Assembly (NCBI RefSeq): GCF_001436315.1
Contig: NZ_AYZA01000022.1
Span: 90,003 to 154,002, forward strand
Direction of reading: 5' to 3'
DNA: 64,000 nt
Source: Ligilactobacillus aviarius subsp. aviarius DSM 20655
GTDB taxonomy: Bacteria; Bacillota; Bacilli; Lactobacillales; Lactobacillaceae
Both the position numbers and the translations under genes were made by a program. Below, one piece after another: positions 1 to 8,650 of the stretch; the stretch's first letter is position 1, and each line of letters begins with the position of its first letter. A model generated the notes under the pieces. It was not told the origin of the DNA. It did no database searches and worked only from the letters and a program-made list of their open reading frames with translations.

Positions 1-705
1 AATTTCACCTAATGATTCGTTTGAAGGTTGAGCCTTGTAATCGAAGTATTGGTGAATGTCCATTGTCCCATCACGATAGATGAAGTAATGACCTTCCTTC
101 AATTTATATACACCCTTGAAGAATGTTTCATTCAATGCTGAGTATTGGAATGTCATGAACGGTTTCAAGGCTTGCTTATTAAGTTCTTTCTTAAAGCCTG
201 GGTGACGCAAGAAACTCTTGATTTCAGAACCATACATGAAGGTATCACCCATTTGAGTGTAGTAAAATGGCTTGATTCCGAATGGATCACGCGCACCAAA
301 AAGTTCCTTTGTCTTGAAGTCGTAAATTACGAATGCAAACATTCCGCGTAATTTTTTCAAAATGTCTGTTCCGTATTCTTCATACCCGTGAAGGATAACT
401 TCCGTGTCAGTATGCGTTGTAAATTCGTGTCCAGCAGCAACAAGTTCATCACGGAGTTCTTGGAAGTTATAAATTTCACCGTTAAATGTGATGACCTTTG
501 ATTTGTCTTCGTTAAAAATCGGTTGCTTACCTTCGTGGACATCGATAATGCTTAACCGCCGCATTCCGATGGCAACATTTTCGTCAACGACTTGACCGCC
601 GCTATCGGGACCACGGTGTTTGATTGCATCCATCATTTTAGTTAAAATGGGGCGTTTTTCATCAGCACCCATTGAATCATTTATGAATCCTGTAATTCCA
701 CACAT
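1..705 (-). CDS. asnB: Asparagine synthase (glutamine-hydrolysing), N-terminal part
   Basis: Only the first 235 codons are inside the window and the frame is open to base 1. The protein starts MCGITGF, so Cys2 is left as the N-terminal nucleophile typical of class II glutamine amidotransferases. Other family motifs follow: HRGPDS near residue 30, FNGEIYNF near 70 and ARDPFGIKP near 140. The enzyme uses glutamine and ATP to convert aspartate to asparagine in the cytoplasm; the synthetase half lies outside the window. The ATG at 705 is preceded by AAAGGAA at a normal distance. The gene is divergent from zapA. AsnB is the best call; a cell-wall amidating AsnB paralogue cannot be excluded from this half alone. 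Confidence 0.93.
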   Translation of the reverse strand, partial: MCGITGFINDSMGADEKRPILTKMMDAIKHRGPDSGGQVVDENVAIGMRRLSIIDVHEGKQPIFNEDKSKVITFNGEIYNFQELRDELVAAGHEFTTHTDTEVILHGYEEYGTDILKKLRGMFAFVIYDFKTKELFGARDPFGIKPFYYTQMGDTFMYGSEIKSFLRHPGFKKELNKQALKPFMTFQYSALNETFFKGVYKLKEGHYFIYRDGTMDIHQYFDYKAQPSNESLGEI

Positions 706-888
706 AATCAAATTCCTTTCTTATATATGAACGAATTATATCGCTATTACTGTAAATAATAAAGCAAATTTCAATTGTTGCAACCATTAAATCGAAATCT
801 TGGCGATTTATTAAGGAACTTCGGCCGTCTTTTAACGGCGAAATATGCTAAAATATCAATATTAAGTGATTGAAAGGACGGAATTGAT
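706..888. promoter_or_regulatory. Divergent intergenic region asnB/zapA
   Basis: The stretch carries the leftward signals of asnB (a TATAAT on the minus strand at 735-740) and rightward signals for zapA (a TATGCTAAAAT-like -10 around 846-856 and an AAGGACGG ribosome binding site). Two short inverted repeats lie between them: 788-794/804-810 (arms TAAATCG/CGATTTA) and 824-828/835-839 (GCCGT/ACGGC). Neither is followed by a T-run on either strand, so they look more like operators or leader hairpins than terminators. No gene is seen here. Confidence 0.4.
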
Positions 889-1146
889 ATGGCAGAGGGA
901 AAACGCCGGTTTAAGGTTCAAATTGACGGCGAAGAATTTACGATTATTGGGAAGAGTACCCCTGAACACATGAATGCGGTAATGGAAGTTGCAAACCAAG
1001 AATTGGCAACGATCAAAAAAATGATGCCATCCCTTTCGGAAAAGAAGGCCGCATTACTTTTAGCAATCAACGCAGTTTCAGATCAATTGGAAAAGCAGGA
1101 AGAATTAGATAAATTGCAACGGAAGATTGAAGATCAAACAAACTAG
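889..1146 (+). CDS. zapA: Cell division protein ZapA
   Basis: An 85-residue protein with the ZapA layout: an N-terminal beta/alpha domain (about residues 5-45, with the FTIIGKSTPEHM region) and a C-terminal helix with coiled-coil character rich in Glu, Lys and Leu. ZapA forms dimers/tetramers that cross-link FtsZ protofilaments and stabilise the Z-ring. The length matches the family. It is the first gene of a zapA-cvpA-mutS2 run, the same order as the yshA-yshB-mutSB block of Bacillus; only 8 bases separate it from cvpA. The ATG is preceded by AAGGACGG. Confidence 0.9.
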   Translation: MAEGKRRFKVQIDGEEFTIIGKSTPEHMNAVMEVANQELATIKKMMPSLSEKKAALLLAINAVSDQLEKQEELDKLQRKIEDQTN

Positions 1147-1154
1147 GTGATTAA

Positions 1155-1664
1155 ATGTTAACGTTAATTATCGTTTTATTGTTGATTTTAGCTTTTCGAT
1201 TTGGACTTAAACGCGGTCTTTTAATGACCCTTTTAAGTGTTGCGGGCTATGTCATTGTTTTTTTACTTGCAGTCTTTTTAGCCAAACCGATGGGCGCAGC
1301 TTTAGCAACGATGATGCCGGCACTCTGGAAAAATTCGATTTTTTCAGGAATGTTTTATAACGTGCTTGCATTTTGGATCATTGCAATTGTCGGCAGTATT
1401 ATTTATCGCTTTTTAGCACGGACAGTCAACGGAATTACCAAGTTACCATTAATTTCGCAGGTTAACGCCTTGGCGGGGGCAGCCTTATCAACGATTTTAA
1501 TGTACGTGGTAATTTTCTTTGCGCTGTTATTGATGGCAGCGTGGCCAAGTCAAAACGTGCGGGCCACGGTTCAACAATCGCCGGTTGCTGAATGGATTTT
1601 AAAGAAAACACCAGTGATCTCACAGCAGATAATGAATGATTATAATGATCAAAATCAATTCTAG
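1155..1664 (+). CDS. cvpA: CvpA family membrane protein
   Basis: A 169-residue hydrophobic protein with about four membrane segments (roughly 2-16, 21-43, 66-86 and 104-128), matching the CvpA/YshB family. The family is named after a gene needed for colicin V production in E. coli; its biochemical role is not settled. Here it sits between zapA and mutS2, as in many Firmicutes. The short soluble tail after residue 130 is polar. The role can only be given as a membrane protein of the CvpA family. Confidence 0.85.
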   Translation: MLTLIIVLLLILAFRFGLKRGLLMTLLSVAGYVIVFLLAVFLAKPMGAALATMMPALWKNSIFSGMFYNVLAFWIIAIVGSIIYRFLARTVNGITKLPLISQVNALAGAALSTILMYVVIFFALLLMAAWPSQNVRATVQQSPVAEWILKKTPVISQQIMNDYNDQNQF

Positions 1665-1678
1665 AAGGGAGGAGCAGC

Positions 1679-4039
1679 ATGAATAGCAAAATTTTAAAGA
1701 CATTAGAGTACGACAAAATTCGGCAACAAATCGCGGAATACACGGTAACTGAAAATGGTAAGAAGCTTGTTGAACGGATGAAACCGCAAAGCGATTATGA
1801 CCGAATTGATGAATTATTAGACGAAACCCAGGACGGAGCAGATATTTTGCGGTTGAAGGGCGGAATTCCAATGCCAAAACTGCTTGATATTCGAATGCAG
1901 TTGAAACGCCTTGAAATTGGTGCAACCTTGAACGGCAAGGAACTTGCGATGATTGCAAAGGTTTTACGGGCAACGAACGCCGTTAAGGCTTTTTTCCGCG
2001 AATTGCTTGATGATGAAGTGGTTTTACAGCGTCTTTATGATTTAAATGATCAGCTTGAAACTTTACCGGATGTTGCCAAACGGTTATTAAATTCAATCGA
2101 AGGCGACGGGCATGTGACGGACGATGCGTCGAGCTTATTAAAGAGTTTACGACGGCAAATTGAAAATACGGAAGCCGAGATTCGGGATAAACTTTCAAGC
2201 CTGACGCGCGGAAGCAAGTCAAAATATTTAAGCGATTCGCTGGTTACGATTCGGAACGACCGTTATGTAATTCCGGTCAAAGCTGAAAATCGCGGTCAAT
2301 TTGGCGGGGTCGTTCACGATCAAAGTGCTTCAGGGCAAACCCTATTTATCGAACCGCAAGCAATTGTCGATTTGAATAACCGGTTGAAGCAGCAACAATT
2401 AGCTGAAAAAGAAGAAATTCAACGGATTTTGCGCGAATTGTCCGAACTGATCGCCCCGTATACGAATGAACTTTCTGAAAATGCGTGGATTTTAGGCCGG
2501 ATGGACTTTATTAATGCCAAGGCCCAGTATGCTCACGAAATTAAGGCAACGTTGCCGGAAATTTCAGCTGAAAATGACATTTATTTGCGCCAAGCATGGC
2601 ACCCGCTCCTTGATCCGAAGACGGTGGTTAAAAATGACATTTCGCTTGGCAAAGATTATCAGGCAATCGTCATCACCGGACCCAACACTGGTGGGAAAAC
2701 CATCACGTTAAAGACCTTAGGATTGATTCAATTGATGGGACAATCTGGCCTATTTATCCCAGCAGCTGAAGAAAGTCGGATCGGTGTTTTTGATGAAGTG
2801 TTTGCTGACATTGGTGATGAACAGTCGATTGAACAAAGTTTGAGTACCTTTTCATCACACATGACCAACATTGTTGATATTTTGAAGCATATTACTTCCC
2901 AATCACTGGTTTTATTCGATGAATTAGGTGCCGGAACTGATCCGCAGGAAGGAGCAGCTTTGGCGATTGCGATTTTGGATGCCGTGGGGGCTGAAGGAAG
3001 TTATGTCGTGGCAACGACCCACTATCCCGAATTGAAGGCTTATGGTTATGAACGGCCGCAAACAATTAACGCGTCAATGGAGTTTGATAGTGAAACTTTA
3101 CAACCGACATATCATCTGTTGATTGGAATTCCAGGACGCAGTAACGCATTCGACATTTCGCAACGCCTTGGATTGCCGGAAATGATCGTTCAGTCTGCCC
3201 GGCAATTAGTGGCGCAAGACAGCCAAGACTTAAATGAAATGATTGCTGATTTGGTCAAAAAACGGCATGATGCAGAAGAAAAGCAGGTCTTTTTCAAGAA
3301 ACATTTGAAAGAAGCCGAAAAATTGCATCATGATTTGGAAAAGGGCTTTGAAAAATTTGAAAGCCAAAAAGAAAATCAGTTGAATCATGCTAAACAACAG
3401 GCTAACCAAATCGTAAACGATGCTCAACGCAAGGCAGATCAGATCATTGCCGATTTACGGAAAATGCGGACGCAAAGTGCAAGTGCCGTTAAGGAGAATG
3501 AATTGGTCGATGCGAAAACGAAGCTGAATAAGTTGGAACAGCCAATTAACCTTAAAAAGAACAAGGTTTTGCGGCGGGCTAAAAGCCAAAAAGAATTTCA
3601 TGTTGACGATGACGTGCTGGTCAAATCATACGGTCAGCGGGGAGTCTTGCTCCGGAAAGTTGATGACCATCATTGGGAAGTTCAGCTTGGAATTTTGAAG
3701 ATGAAAATTGATACGGATGATCTTGAAAAGGTTAAGGTTGATGATCAACCCGCAACGCATGCCAATGTAAGTGTTAAGCGCAGTACGTCATCAGGACTAT
3801 CAACGAGTCTTGATCTTCGGGGACAGACAAAAGAAGAAGCTTTGATGAGTGTTGACCGATACATCGATTCAGCATTGCTTGCTGGTTATCCATCAGTAAC
3901 GATTATTCATGGAAAGGGAACGGGAGCTTTACAACAAGCGATCAAACAGTACCTTTCAACGAACCCATCCGTCAAGAGCTTTAATTATGCATCGCCGAAT
4001 GCGGGTGGCGATGGCGCAACGATTGTGAACTTTAAGTGA
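1679..4039 (+). CDS. mutS2: MutS2 endonuclease/ATPase
   Basis: A 786-residue protein of normal MutS2 length. It lacks the mismatch-recognition domain of MutS and shows a core clamp (1-300), an ATPase with Walker A GPNTGGKT at 334-341, a DELGAGTDP Walker B region, a long charged coiled coil (about 510-620), and a C-terminal Smr domain (about 712-786, with LDLRG and HGKGTG). MutS2 acts on branched DNA and, in Bacillus, on collided ribosomes through its Smr and KOW-like parts; it is not part of mismatch repair. GGAGGAG precedes the ATG at 1679. It is the last gene of the zapA operon and is followed directly by a terminator. Confidence 0.95.
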   Translation: MNSKILKTLEYDKIRQQIAEYTVTENGKKLVERMKPQSDYDRIDELLDETQDGADILRLKGGIPMPKLLDIRMQLKRLEIGATLNGKELAMIAKVLRATNAVKAFFRELLDDEVVLQRLYDLNDQLETLPDVAKRLLNSIEGDGHVTDDASSLLKSLRRQIENTEAEIRDKLSSLTRGSKSKYLSDSLVTIRNDRYVIPVKAENRGQFGGVVHDQSASGQTLFIEPQAIVDLNNRLKQQQLAEKEEIQRILRELSELIAPYTNELSENAWILGRMDFINAKAQYAHEIKATLPEISAENDIYLRQAWHPLLDPKTVVKNDISLGKDYQAIVITGPNTGGKTITLKTLGLIQLMGQSGLFIPAAEESRIGVFDEVFADIGDEQSIEQSLSTFSSHMTNIVDILKHITSQSLVLFDELGAGTDPQEGAALAIAILDAVGAEGSYVVATTHYPELKAYGYERPQTINASMEFDSETLQPTYHLLIGIPGRSNAFDISQRLGLPEMIVQSARQLVAQDSQDLNEMIADLVKKRHDAEEKQVFFKKHLKEAEKLHHDLEKGFEKFESQKENQLNHAKQQANQIVNDAQRKADQIIADLRKMRTQSASAVKENELVDAKTKLNKLEQPINLKKNKVLRRAKSQKEFHVDDDVLVKSYGQRGVLLRKVDDHHWEVQLGILKMKIDTDDLEKVKVDDQPATHANVSVKRSTSSGLSTSLDLRGQTKEEALMSVDRYIDSALLAGYPSVTIIHGKGTGALQQAIKQYLSTNPSVKSFNYASPNAGGDGATIVNFK

Positions 4040-4069
4040 AGGTGTGATTTGATCACACCTTCTTTTTTT
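4038..4069 (+). terminator. Rho-independent terminator after mutS2
   Basis: A perfect 10-bp stem (4038-4047 with 4053-4062), a 5-base loop and a run of seven T. The stem starts inside the mutS2 stop codon. Confidence 0.93.
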
Positions 4070-4147
4070 CAATGCTTTATCTTGTACTTTTTCATTAAAA
4101 AAGCGTAACTTAATAATTGGAAATGAATATAGGAAGAGGTAAGATGA

Positions 4148-5131
4148 ATGATTGATGTTACTTTACTTGGAACGGGTGGCAGTATTCCGCTTCCAGATCG
4201 TTACTTATCATCAGCAATTATTGAATATAAAGGCCGGAAAATTTTGATGGATGCCGGTGAAGGAACTGGCGTTTCAATGCGGGCTGTTCGGAGCGGATTC
4301 AAATCTCTTGATGTAATTTGCATTACGCACCTGCATGGGGATCACGTTATTGGGTTACAAGGAATTTTAGGAACGACCAGCAATACTGGCCGGACAGAAC
4401 CAATCACGATCATTGGGCCAAAAGGAATCAAAGATGTTATGAAAGGCTTCCGGGTCATCATGCCGTGGTTAAATTACGACATTAACATTATTGAAGACCC
4501 AACTCCAGGTGAACCAATTGTAATCAACAACAAGTACATTCACGGTGAATTGTCAATTTCAGCTTTGCCAGTTAAGCATACACGGCCGAACTTTGCATAC
4601 CGGGTTGACTTAAAACGGGAACCAAAATTTGACCCGCAAAAGGCAAAGGCTAACGAAGTTCCACAACGCATCTGGGGGGATTTGCAACGCGGTCAAAAAC
4701 CAGTTGAATACGAAGGCAAGACCTACACTCCAGACATGGTTCTTGGCGAAGCACGGAAAGGCATGCGGGTCAGCTGGGTAACTGATACGCGGCCAACCCC
4801 TGAAATCCCAGGATTCATTGAAGGTTCAGATTTACTTTTGAGCTGTGCAAACTTCGGTTCAAATGACGATACCGAAAAGGCAAAGAACAAGATGCACATG
4901 ACATTTGCTGAAGCAGCAACGCAAGCAAAGAAGGGCCACGTTAAGGAAATGGTCTTGACCCACTTCTCACAAGCAATGCGTGATCCTGAAAAGTATGTGA
5001 AGAACGCAACGGATATCTTCCCGAACACGGTTATCGGAAAGGATCACATGCACTTTACATTAAATTACGATCAAGACTTTGCTGAACCAACAATGATTGA
5101 AGAAAAAGCTGATACAAAAGAAAATGATTAA
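4148..5131 (+). CDS. RNase Z-like MBL-fold hydrolase
   Basis: A 327-residue metallo-beta-lactamase-fold protein. It has the HxHxDH metal motif at H61-H66, a further His in VKHTRP (about 139), the Asp of TDTRP and the His of LTHFS, so all expected zinc ligands are visible. The stretch from KFDPQKAK to WGDLQRG resembles the segment after the flexible arm in RNase Z, which removes the 3' trailer from tRNA precursors. The HEAT motif of typical RNase Z is replaced by SCAN at 232-235, while an HMT follows. This may be a second, divergent RNase Z or a related phosphodiesterase. It stands alone between two terminators. GGAAGAGG precedes the ATG. Confidence 0.75.
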   Translation: MIDVTLLGTGGSIPLPDRYLSSAIIEYKGRKILMDAGEGTGVSMRAVRSGFKSLDVICITHLHGDHVIGLQGILGTTSNTGRTEPITIIGPKGIKDVMKGFRVIMPWLNYDINIIEDPTPGEPIVINNKYIHGELSISALPVKHTRPNFAYRVDLKREPKFDPQKAKANEVPQRIWGDLQRGQKPVEYEGKTYTPDMVLGEARKGMRVSWVTDTRPTPEIPGFIEGSDLLLSCANFGSNDDTEKAKNKMHMTFAEAATQAKKGHVKEMVLTHFSQAMRDPEKYVKNATDIFPNTVIGKDHMHFTLNYDQDFAEPTMIEEKADTKEND

Positions 5132-5144
5132 TTTCGATTAAAGC

Positions 5145-5183
5145 AAAAAATGCGGTAGTTAGAGATGACTATCGCATTTTTTA
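5145..5183 (+). terminator. Terminator after the RNase Z-like gene
   Basis: A hairpin with arms around 5146-5159 and 5168-5182 (GCGGTAGT / ACTATCGC with one G-U pair) ending in a T-run. The A-run in front makes it possibly active on both strands. Confidence 0.85.
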
Positions 5184-5285
5184 ATATTAATACTTTTTGG
5201 CACATAAAATGCGAATTATATTTCGAATAATGATCATTTTTGTTAATATAAATTAAAAGGAGAATTTAAAGGAGATTAAAAAAAT

Positions 5286-6170
5286 ATGGTTTGTATATTG
5301 GCGGCTCTAATATCGTCAACTTCTAGAGGTGTAATTAGTGTAATCGATCGCTATCAAATGGGTTATCGTAAAGGAAATTTACTGGTTGTTAACTTTATTA
5401 ATAATATCTTAGCAACGTTTTTGGCAACGTTGGTTCTTATTGTTTTACAGCATGTAGTTTCATTGGATTTTTTGTTATTGCCACAACAATGGTTCAGAAT
5501 AATTATTTATGCATTGCTAGTACAACTTGTTGCATATGGTTATAGTTATTTATACCGTCACTTACCGTTAATTGATGCGGTAATTTCAGGAAAGATTTCG
5601 GATCTGTTTATTCCGATTGCGTTAGCCTTTACAACTTCTTATTTTAGTTTTAAACAATATTCTGTTTCAGTGATTTCAACTTTACTAGTTGGCTTACTTG
5701 CTTTTTCTCCTAGTACTAAAAAGACTAATTTTAAAACGTGGGTGAGGGGAATCTTAGTGATTGTGCCATTGTTGACGATTCAGTCGGCTTTCTCTCCGCT
5801 TTTGGTTGATCGTATTCATGGAATCCCAGAATTAATGGGTTTTACGATCATCACAATTTATTTGCGCCTTGTGATTTCGTTTATTTCATTATTCACACGT
5901 CCAAAAAACAAATTGATCAATAAAGAGTCAATGAAAATTGGAAAAACGGTGGTGGCAGTTTACGGATTACGTTCAGTGCTTACGATCGCGGCTCAAATAT
6001 CATTTACGATTGCAACGTCTTCCAAAACATCTGGCATTGCATGGGTTCTTTTAAACATGACATCACTTTACGGTGTTGTTTTTGGAAGTTGGATTCTCAA
6101 AGAAAAAATTGGAAAGTTTGATGTTCTTGTACTTTTAGTTGTAACGGTGATGACTTTGTTGACGAGATAG
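5286..6170 (+). CDS. Multi-pass membrane protein, EamA/DMT transporter-like
   Basis: A 294-residue protein with about ten hydrophobic segments in two halves, a layout like the drug/metabolite (EamA) transporters. The C-terminal half ends with a helix pair linked by LKEKIG, which resembles the GEK/EK motif before the last helix of that superfamily. No substrate can be named. AAAGGAG lies 11 bases before the ATG. Codon use includes AGA and ATA more often than in flanking housekeeping genes. Together with the convergent IclR gene it forms a small accessory island. The family call is moderate; the transporter character is fairly safe. Confidence 0.6.
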   Translation: MVCILAALISSTSRGVISVIDRYQMGYRKGNLLVVNFINNILATFLATLVLIVLQHVVSLDFLLLPQQWFRIIIYALLVQLVAYGYSYLYRHLPLIDAVISGKISDLFIPIALAFTTSYFSFKQYSVSVISTLLVGLLAFSPSTKKTNFKTWVRGILVIVPLLTIQSAFSPLLVDRIHGIPELMGFTIITIYLRLVISFISLFTRPKNKLINKESMKIGKTVVAVYGLRSVLTIAAQISFTIATSSKTSGIAWVLLNMTSLYGVVFGSWILKEKIGKFDVLVLLVVTVMTLLTR

Positions 6171-6180
6171 ATTTTTGAAA

Positions 6181-6212
6181 ATAAAAAAAACTAACTGTGA
6201 ATTAACAGTTAG
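6181..6212 (-). terminator. Minus-strand terminator beyond the IclR gene
   Basis: An 8-bp stem (6191-6198 with 6205-6212, CTAACTGT/ACAGTTAG) which, read on the minus strand, is followed by eight T. It would end transcription from the IclR gene after passing the antitoxin relic. On the plus strand there is no T-run. Confidence 0.7.
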
Positions 6213-6228
6213 GCTGAAAGTTATTAGG

Positions 6229-6369
6229 TTAAGATGGACCTTTACTTTTTCAAATTTCGGATACGGCAATTACACTTTTTAATTTTAATATTTCATTGTC
6301 AAATTCTTCTTTTAATTCTAGATTCTTGAGTTGTTCATCTAAATAATTTTTAAATTGGATATTACTTAT
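6229..6369 (-). pseudogene. Relic of a HigA/XRE-type antitoxin
   Basis: On the minus strand the frame from 6369 reads ISNIQFKNYLDEQLKN and continues to LKSVIAVSEI, a stop (6250-6252), then KSKGPS and a second stop. The N-terminus resembles HigA-like antitoxins of higBA modules, which typically have a NYLxEQLKxPEF segment, then IAVxxAR and KxGLTQ at the start of the helix-turn-helix. The first codon is ATA where an ATG would be expected, no ribosome binding site is obvious, the frame is broken at the expected Ala-Arg, and the helix-turn-helix and toxin are missing. I read it as a decayed fragment. Identification is by pattern recall only. Confidence 0.5.
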
Positions 6370-6459
6370 AATTACTCTTTTCTTATATTAAGCATGCTGA
6401 AAATAATTTTTGATATTGTTAATGCAAATCTTAATTGTAATTATACAGTCCAAATATAA

Positions 6460-7191
6460 TTAGAACAATCGATTACTAATAGTTAATGCTGTTGTTTTCA
6501 TCTGATGGGCAAGCGTTTTAATCATTGAACGTTTCAATTCATTTGTGTTACCAGCCATTCCAAGAGTAGCAACACATTTACCCTTTACAATTATTGGAAC
6601 ACCGACACAACGGTGGCCTATTTGAGTTTCTTCATCATCGATGACATACCCTTGATCATGAATAATTTGAAGATTACTTATGAATGTGTTCATATCGGTT
6701 ATTGAATTAACCGTACTTTTTCTCAAGTGGATTTTGCGAAGCATTTTAAGTAATTCATCGATGTCAAGATAAGCTAGCGCACATTTCCCCATTGCATTGG
6801 TATTCAAGGGACGTTTTTCGCCAAGAATTTTATAATCTTCAGGGTGATCCTTTCGGGAAATTATTTGTGAATAGGTAATGTTTTCACCGGTAGGAATACC
6901 AATATATGCGGATAGATTAAATTTTTCTACTAGAGGTTTTATGTACGGAATTACAGACCAATCTAAAATTTTATTGTCAGGTTGAAGTAGATTAAAATTA
7001 CAATTCATATAGTATTTGTTGTCAGATTTACACACTATTTCGTATTCGCATAGGGTATACAGTAACCTAAAAGCAGTGGTTTTACTTATTCCAGTTTTAC
7101 TAGAAACTTCGGCTAATGAAAGTCCATCCGAATCAGCTAAAAATAGTAATATGTCAAGCCCTTTAGCGAGTGTTTTTGAAATATAATCCAT
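6460..7191 (-). CDS. IclR family transcriptional regulator
   Basis: A 243-residue protein with an N-terminal winged helix-turn-helix (about 8-65, with LSLAEVSSKTGISKTTAFRL) and a C-terminal IclR effector domain (NAMGKCALAYL near residue 130, DDEETQIGHRCVGVPI near 190). IclR proteins are usually dimeric regulators of carbon or aromatic catabolism genes and bind a small ligand. The ATG at 7191 is preferred over the GTG at 7200 because GAGGTG at 7203-7198 gives it the correct spacing. The gene converges on the transporter gene rather than diverging from it, so control of that neighbour is only a guess. Confidence 0.85.
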   Translation of the reverse strand: MDYISKTLAKGLDILLFLADSDGLSLAEVSSKTGISKTTAFRLLYTLCEYEIVCKSDNKYYMNCNFNLLQPDNKILDWSVIPYIKPLVEKFNLSAYIGIPTGENITYSQIISRKDHPEDYKILGEKRPLNTNAMGKCALAYLDIDELLKMLRKIHLRKSTVNSITDMNTFISNLQIIHDQGYVIDDEETQIGHRCVGVPIIVKGKCVATLGMAGNTNELKRSMIKTLAHQMKTTALTISNRLF

Positions 7192-7333
7192 GTAATTCAC
7201 CTCATTGAGATGTTATAACACTTCAAATAAATATCAAAATTTTTGTATTAAATTTCATTATGTGAAACAAAATTTGAGAAATTTTTCTTTACTTTAATGT
7301 TTATTGAATAAACGATGGAATTTTAAACGGTAT

Positions 7334-7368
7334 AAAAAATAATGCCGTTCTCTTTCAAGAATGGCATT
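7334..7368 (-). terminator. Terminator of yslB
   Basis: On the minus strand, arms AATGCC-TTCT and AGAA-GGCATT (7341-7368, one mismatch) are followed by ATTTTTTAT. It is located just after the yslB stop. Confidence 0.85.
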
Positions 7369-7378
7369 AATTTTATCA

Positions 7379-7912
7379 TTAATCTTCTTTATCAGAATCA
7401 ACCTTTTGGGCTTCTTTTTGAATTTTATCAAATTCAATCATTGAGAATGGCTCGACATCCGTGCTTTCTGGTTGAACGGGGGCATGTGAATCAATGATGA
7501 CGTTGATGGTAACAACGTCCTTTTTGTCGTCTGTCTTTTCGACCTTTGCTTCAGTGGTGAAGTTGCTATGTAACTGGAACGTTTCAGCGATAAAGCCGGC
7601 TTCAAGTTGGAAGTCGGGCTTTTCCGTTGCGCCAAACCGGACCTTGACCGGTTCACCGCTTAATTCAAAGGTGTGTTCTTCTTTCTTTGACTTGGTGTGG
7701 GTCAATGTTCCCCAACCGGCATATTCAAAGAACAAACGCAAATCATTATCGGTTGCAAGCAATAATTTACGCGCCAAAAGTTTTCCGGCCCAATACATGA
7801 TATCGTCGTTATTACCAACAAGTGATGGAATCAAAACGTCGCGCAAAAGTTCACTGCCGAGTGTGGTTCCGGTTTGATGACCTAATACTTGATTATAAAA
7901 GTCTTTTTTCAT
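7379..7912 (-). CDS. yslB: YslB family protein (DUF2507)
   Basis: A 177-residue soluble protein matching the YslB/DUF2507 family, which has a fold like bacterial NO-sensing/V4R-like domains; the cellular function is not known. Its middle part (YAGWGTLTH) and the acidic tail after residue 150 are typical. A GAGGAG ribosome binding site precedes the ATG. It is transcribed alone, leftward, away from rdgB. Confidence 0.8.
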   Translation of the reverse strand: MKKDFYNQVLGHQTGTTLGSELLRDVLIPSLVGNNDDIMYWAGKLLARKLLLATDNDLRLFFEYAGWGTLTHTKSKKEEHTFELSGEPVKVRFGATEKPDFQLEAGFIAETFQLHSNFTTEAKVEKTDDKKDVVTINVIIDSHAPVQPESTDVEPFSMIEFDKIQKEAQKVDSDKED

Positions 7913-8031
7913 AATTAAGCTCCTCTAAACTTATCGTTATGTCTAATTATACCTTTTTAAAGGTAAAAATTCTTACTAATTTGGAAAATCAATGATAGAA
8001 TAAGGATAAATTTAAGAGATGGGGAATCAAA

Positions 8032-8634
8032 ATGCCGAAGATTTTAATTGCAACCAAAAATCCAGGAAAAGCACGTGAATATCGCAAAATCTTTGAACCA
8101 AAGGGCTTTGAAGTGACAACGTTGTTGGATCTTGATGCGGATCAAGTTCCAGCAATTGATGAAAATGGGAGTAGCTTTGCTGAAAATGCATTAATTAAGG
8201 CAAATGCCCTAATGAATGTTACGCATGCGACGGTTTTAGCTGACGATTCAGGATTATGTGTTGACGCCTTGGATGGGGCACCGGGAATTCATTCAGCTCG
8301 GTATGCGGGAGACCATGATGATGTTGCAAACCGCAAAAAATTGCTTGAAGCATTAGAAGGTGTTCCGGCAGATAAATGGACAGCTCATTTTCACACATCA
8401 ATCGTGGTTGTTCATCCTGACAAGGCACCGCTTGAAGTCAGTGGTGAAGCATTTGGTCGGATTCTTGATCACGAAACCGGCAGTGATGGGTTCGGCTATG
8501 ATCCGTTGTTTTATTCAAACGATTTGCAAAAGTCATTTGCCGAAGTTTCCGTTGACGAAAAGAATCGGGTCAGTCATCGGGGCAAAGCAGTGAAGAAATT
8601 AATGGCTGAGTTCGATAATTGGTGGCAAGATTAA
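8032..8634 (+). CDS. rdgB: XTP/dITP diphosphatase
   Basis: A 200-residue protein of the Ham1/RdgB family. It begins with the substrate-binding TKNPGKAREY, has ADDSGLCVDAL with the catalytic acid region near residue 68, GAPGIHSARYAG, and SDGFGYDPLF near 157. It hydrolyses ITP, XTP and their deoxy forms to monophosphates and so keeps non-canonical purines out of DNA and RNA. GATGGGG precedes the ATG. The next small gene begins 16 bases after the stop. Confidence 0.93.
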   Translation: MPKILIATKNPGKAREYRKIFEPKGFEVTTLLDLDADQVPAIDENGSSFAENALIKANALMNVTHATVLADDSGLCVDALDGAPGIHSARYAGDHDDVANRKKLLEALEGVPADKWTAHFHTSIVVVHPDKAPLEVSGEAFGRILDHETGSDGFGYDPLFYSNDLQKSFAEVSVDEKNRVSHRGKAVKKLMAEFDNWWQD

Positions 8635-8650
8635 TTAAGGAATGAATTGA

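Noticed and set aside
1..705. Truncated asnB pseudogene
   Set aside because: The frame is still open at the window edge; the missing half is due to the cut, not to a mutation.
824..839. Short GC-rich inverted repeat as a terminator
   Set aside because: It lies between divergent genes and has no T-run on either strand.
5286..7200. Intact transporter operon controlled by a divergent IclR
   Set aside because: The two genes converge and do not share an intergenic promoter region, so the usual regulator-target layout is not present.
7494..7877. Open frame of 127 codons on the plus strand
   Set aside because: It lies fully antisense to yslB, has no ribosome binding site and its translation looks like a mirror of the coding strand.
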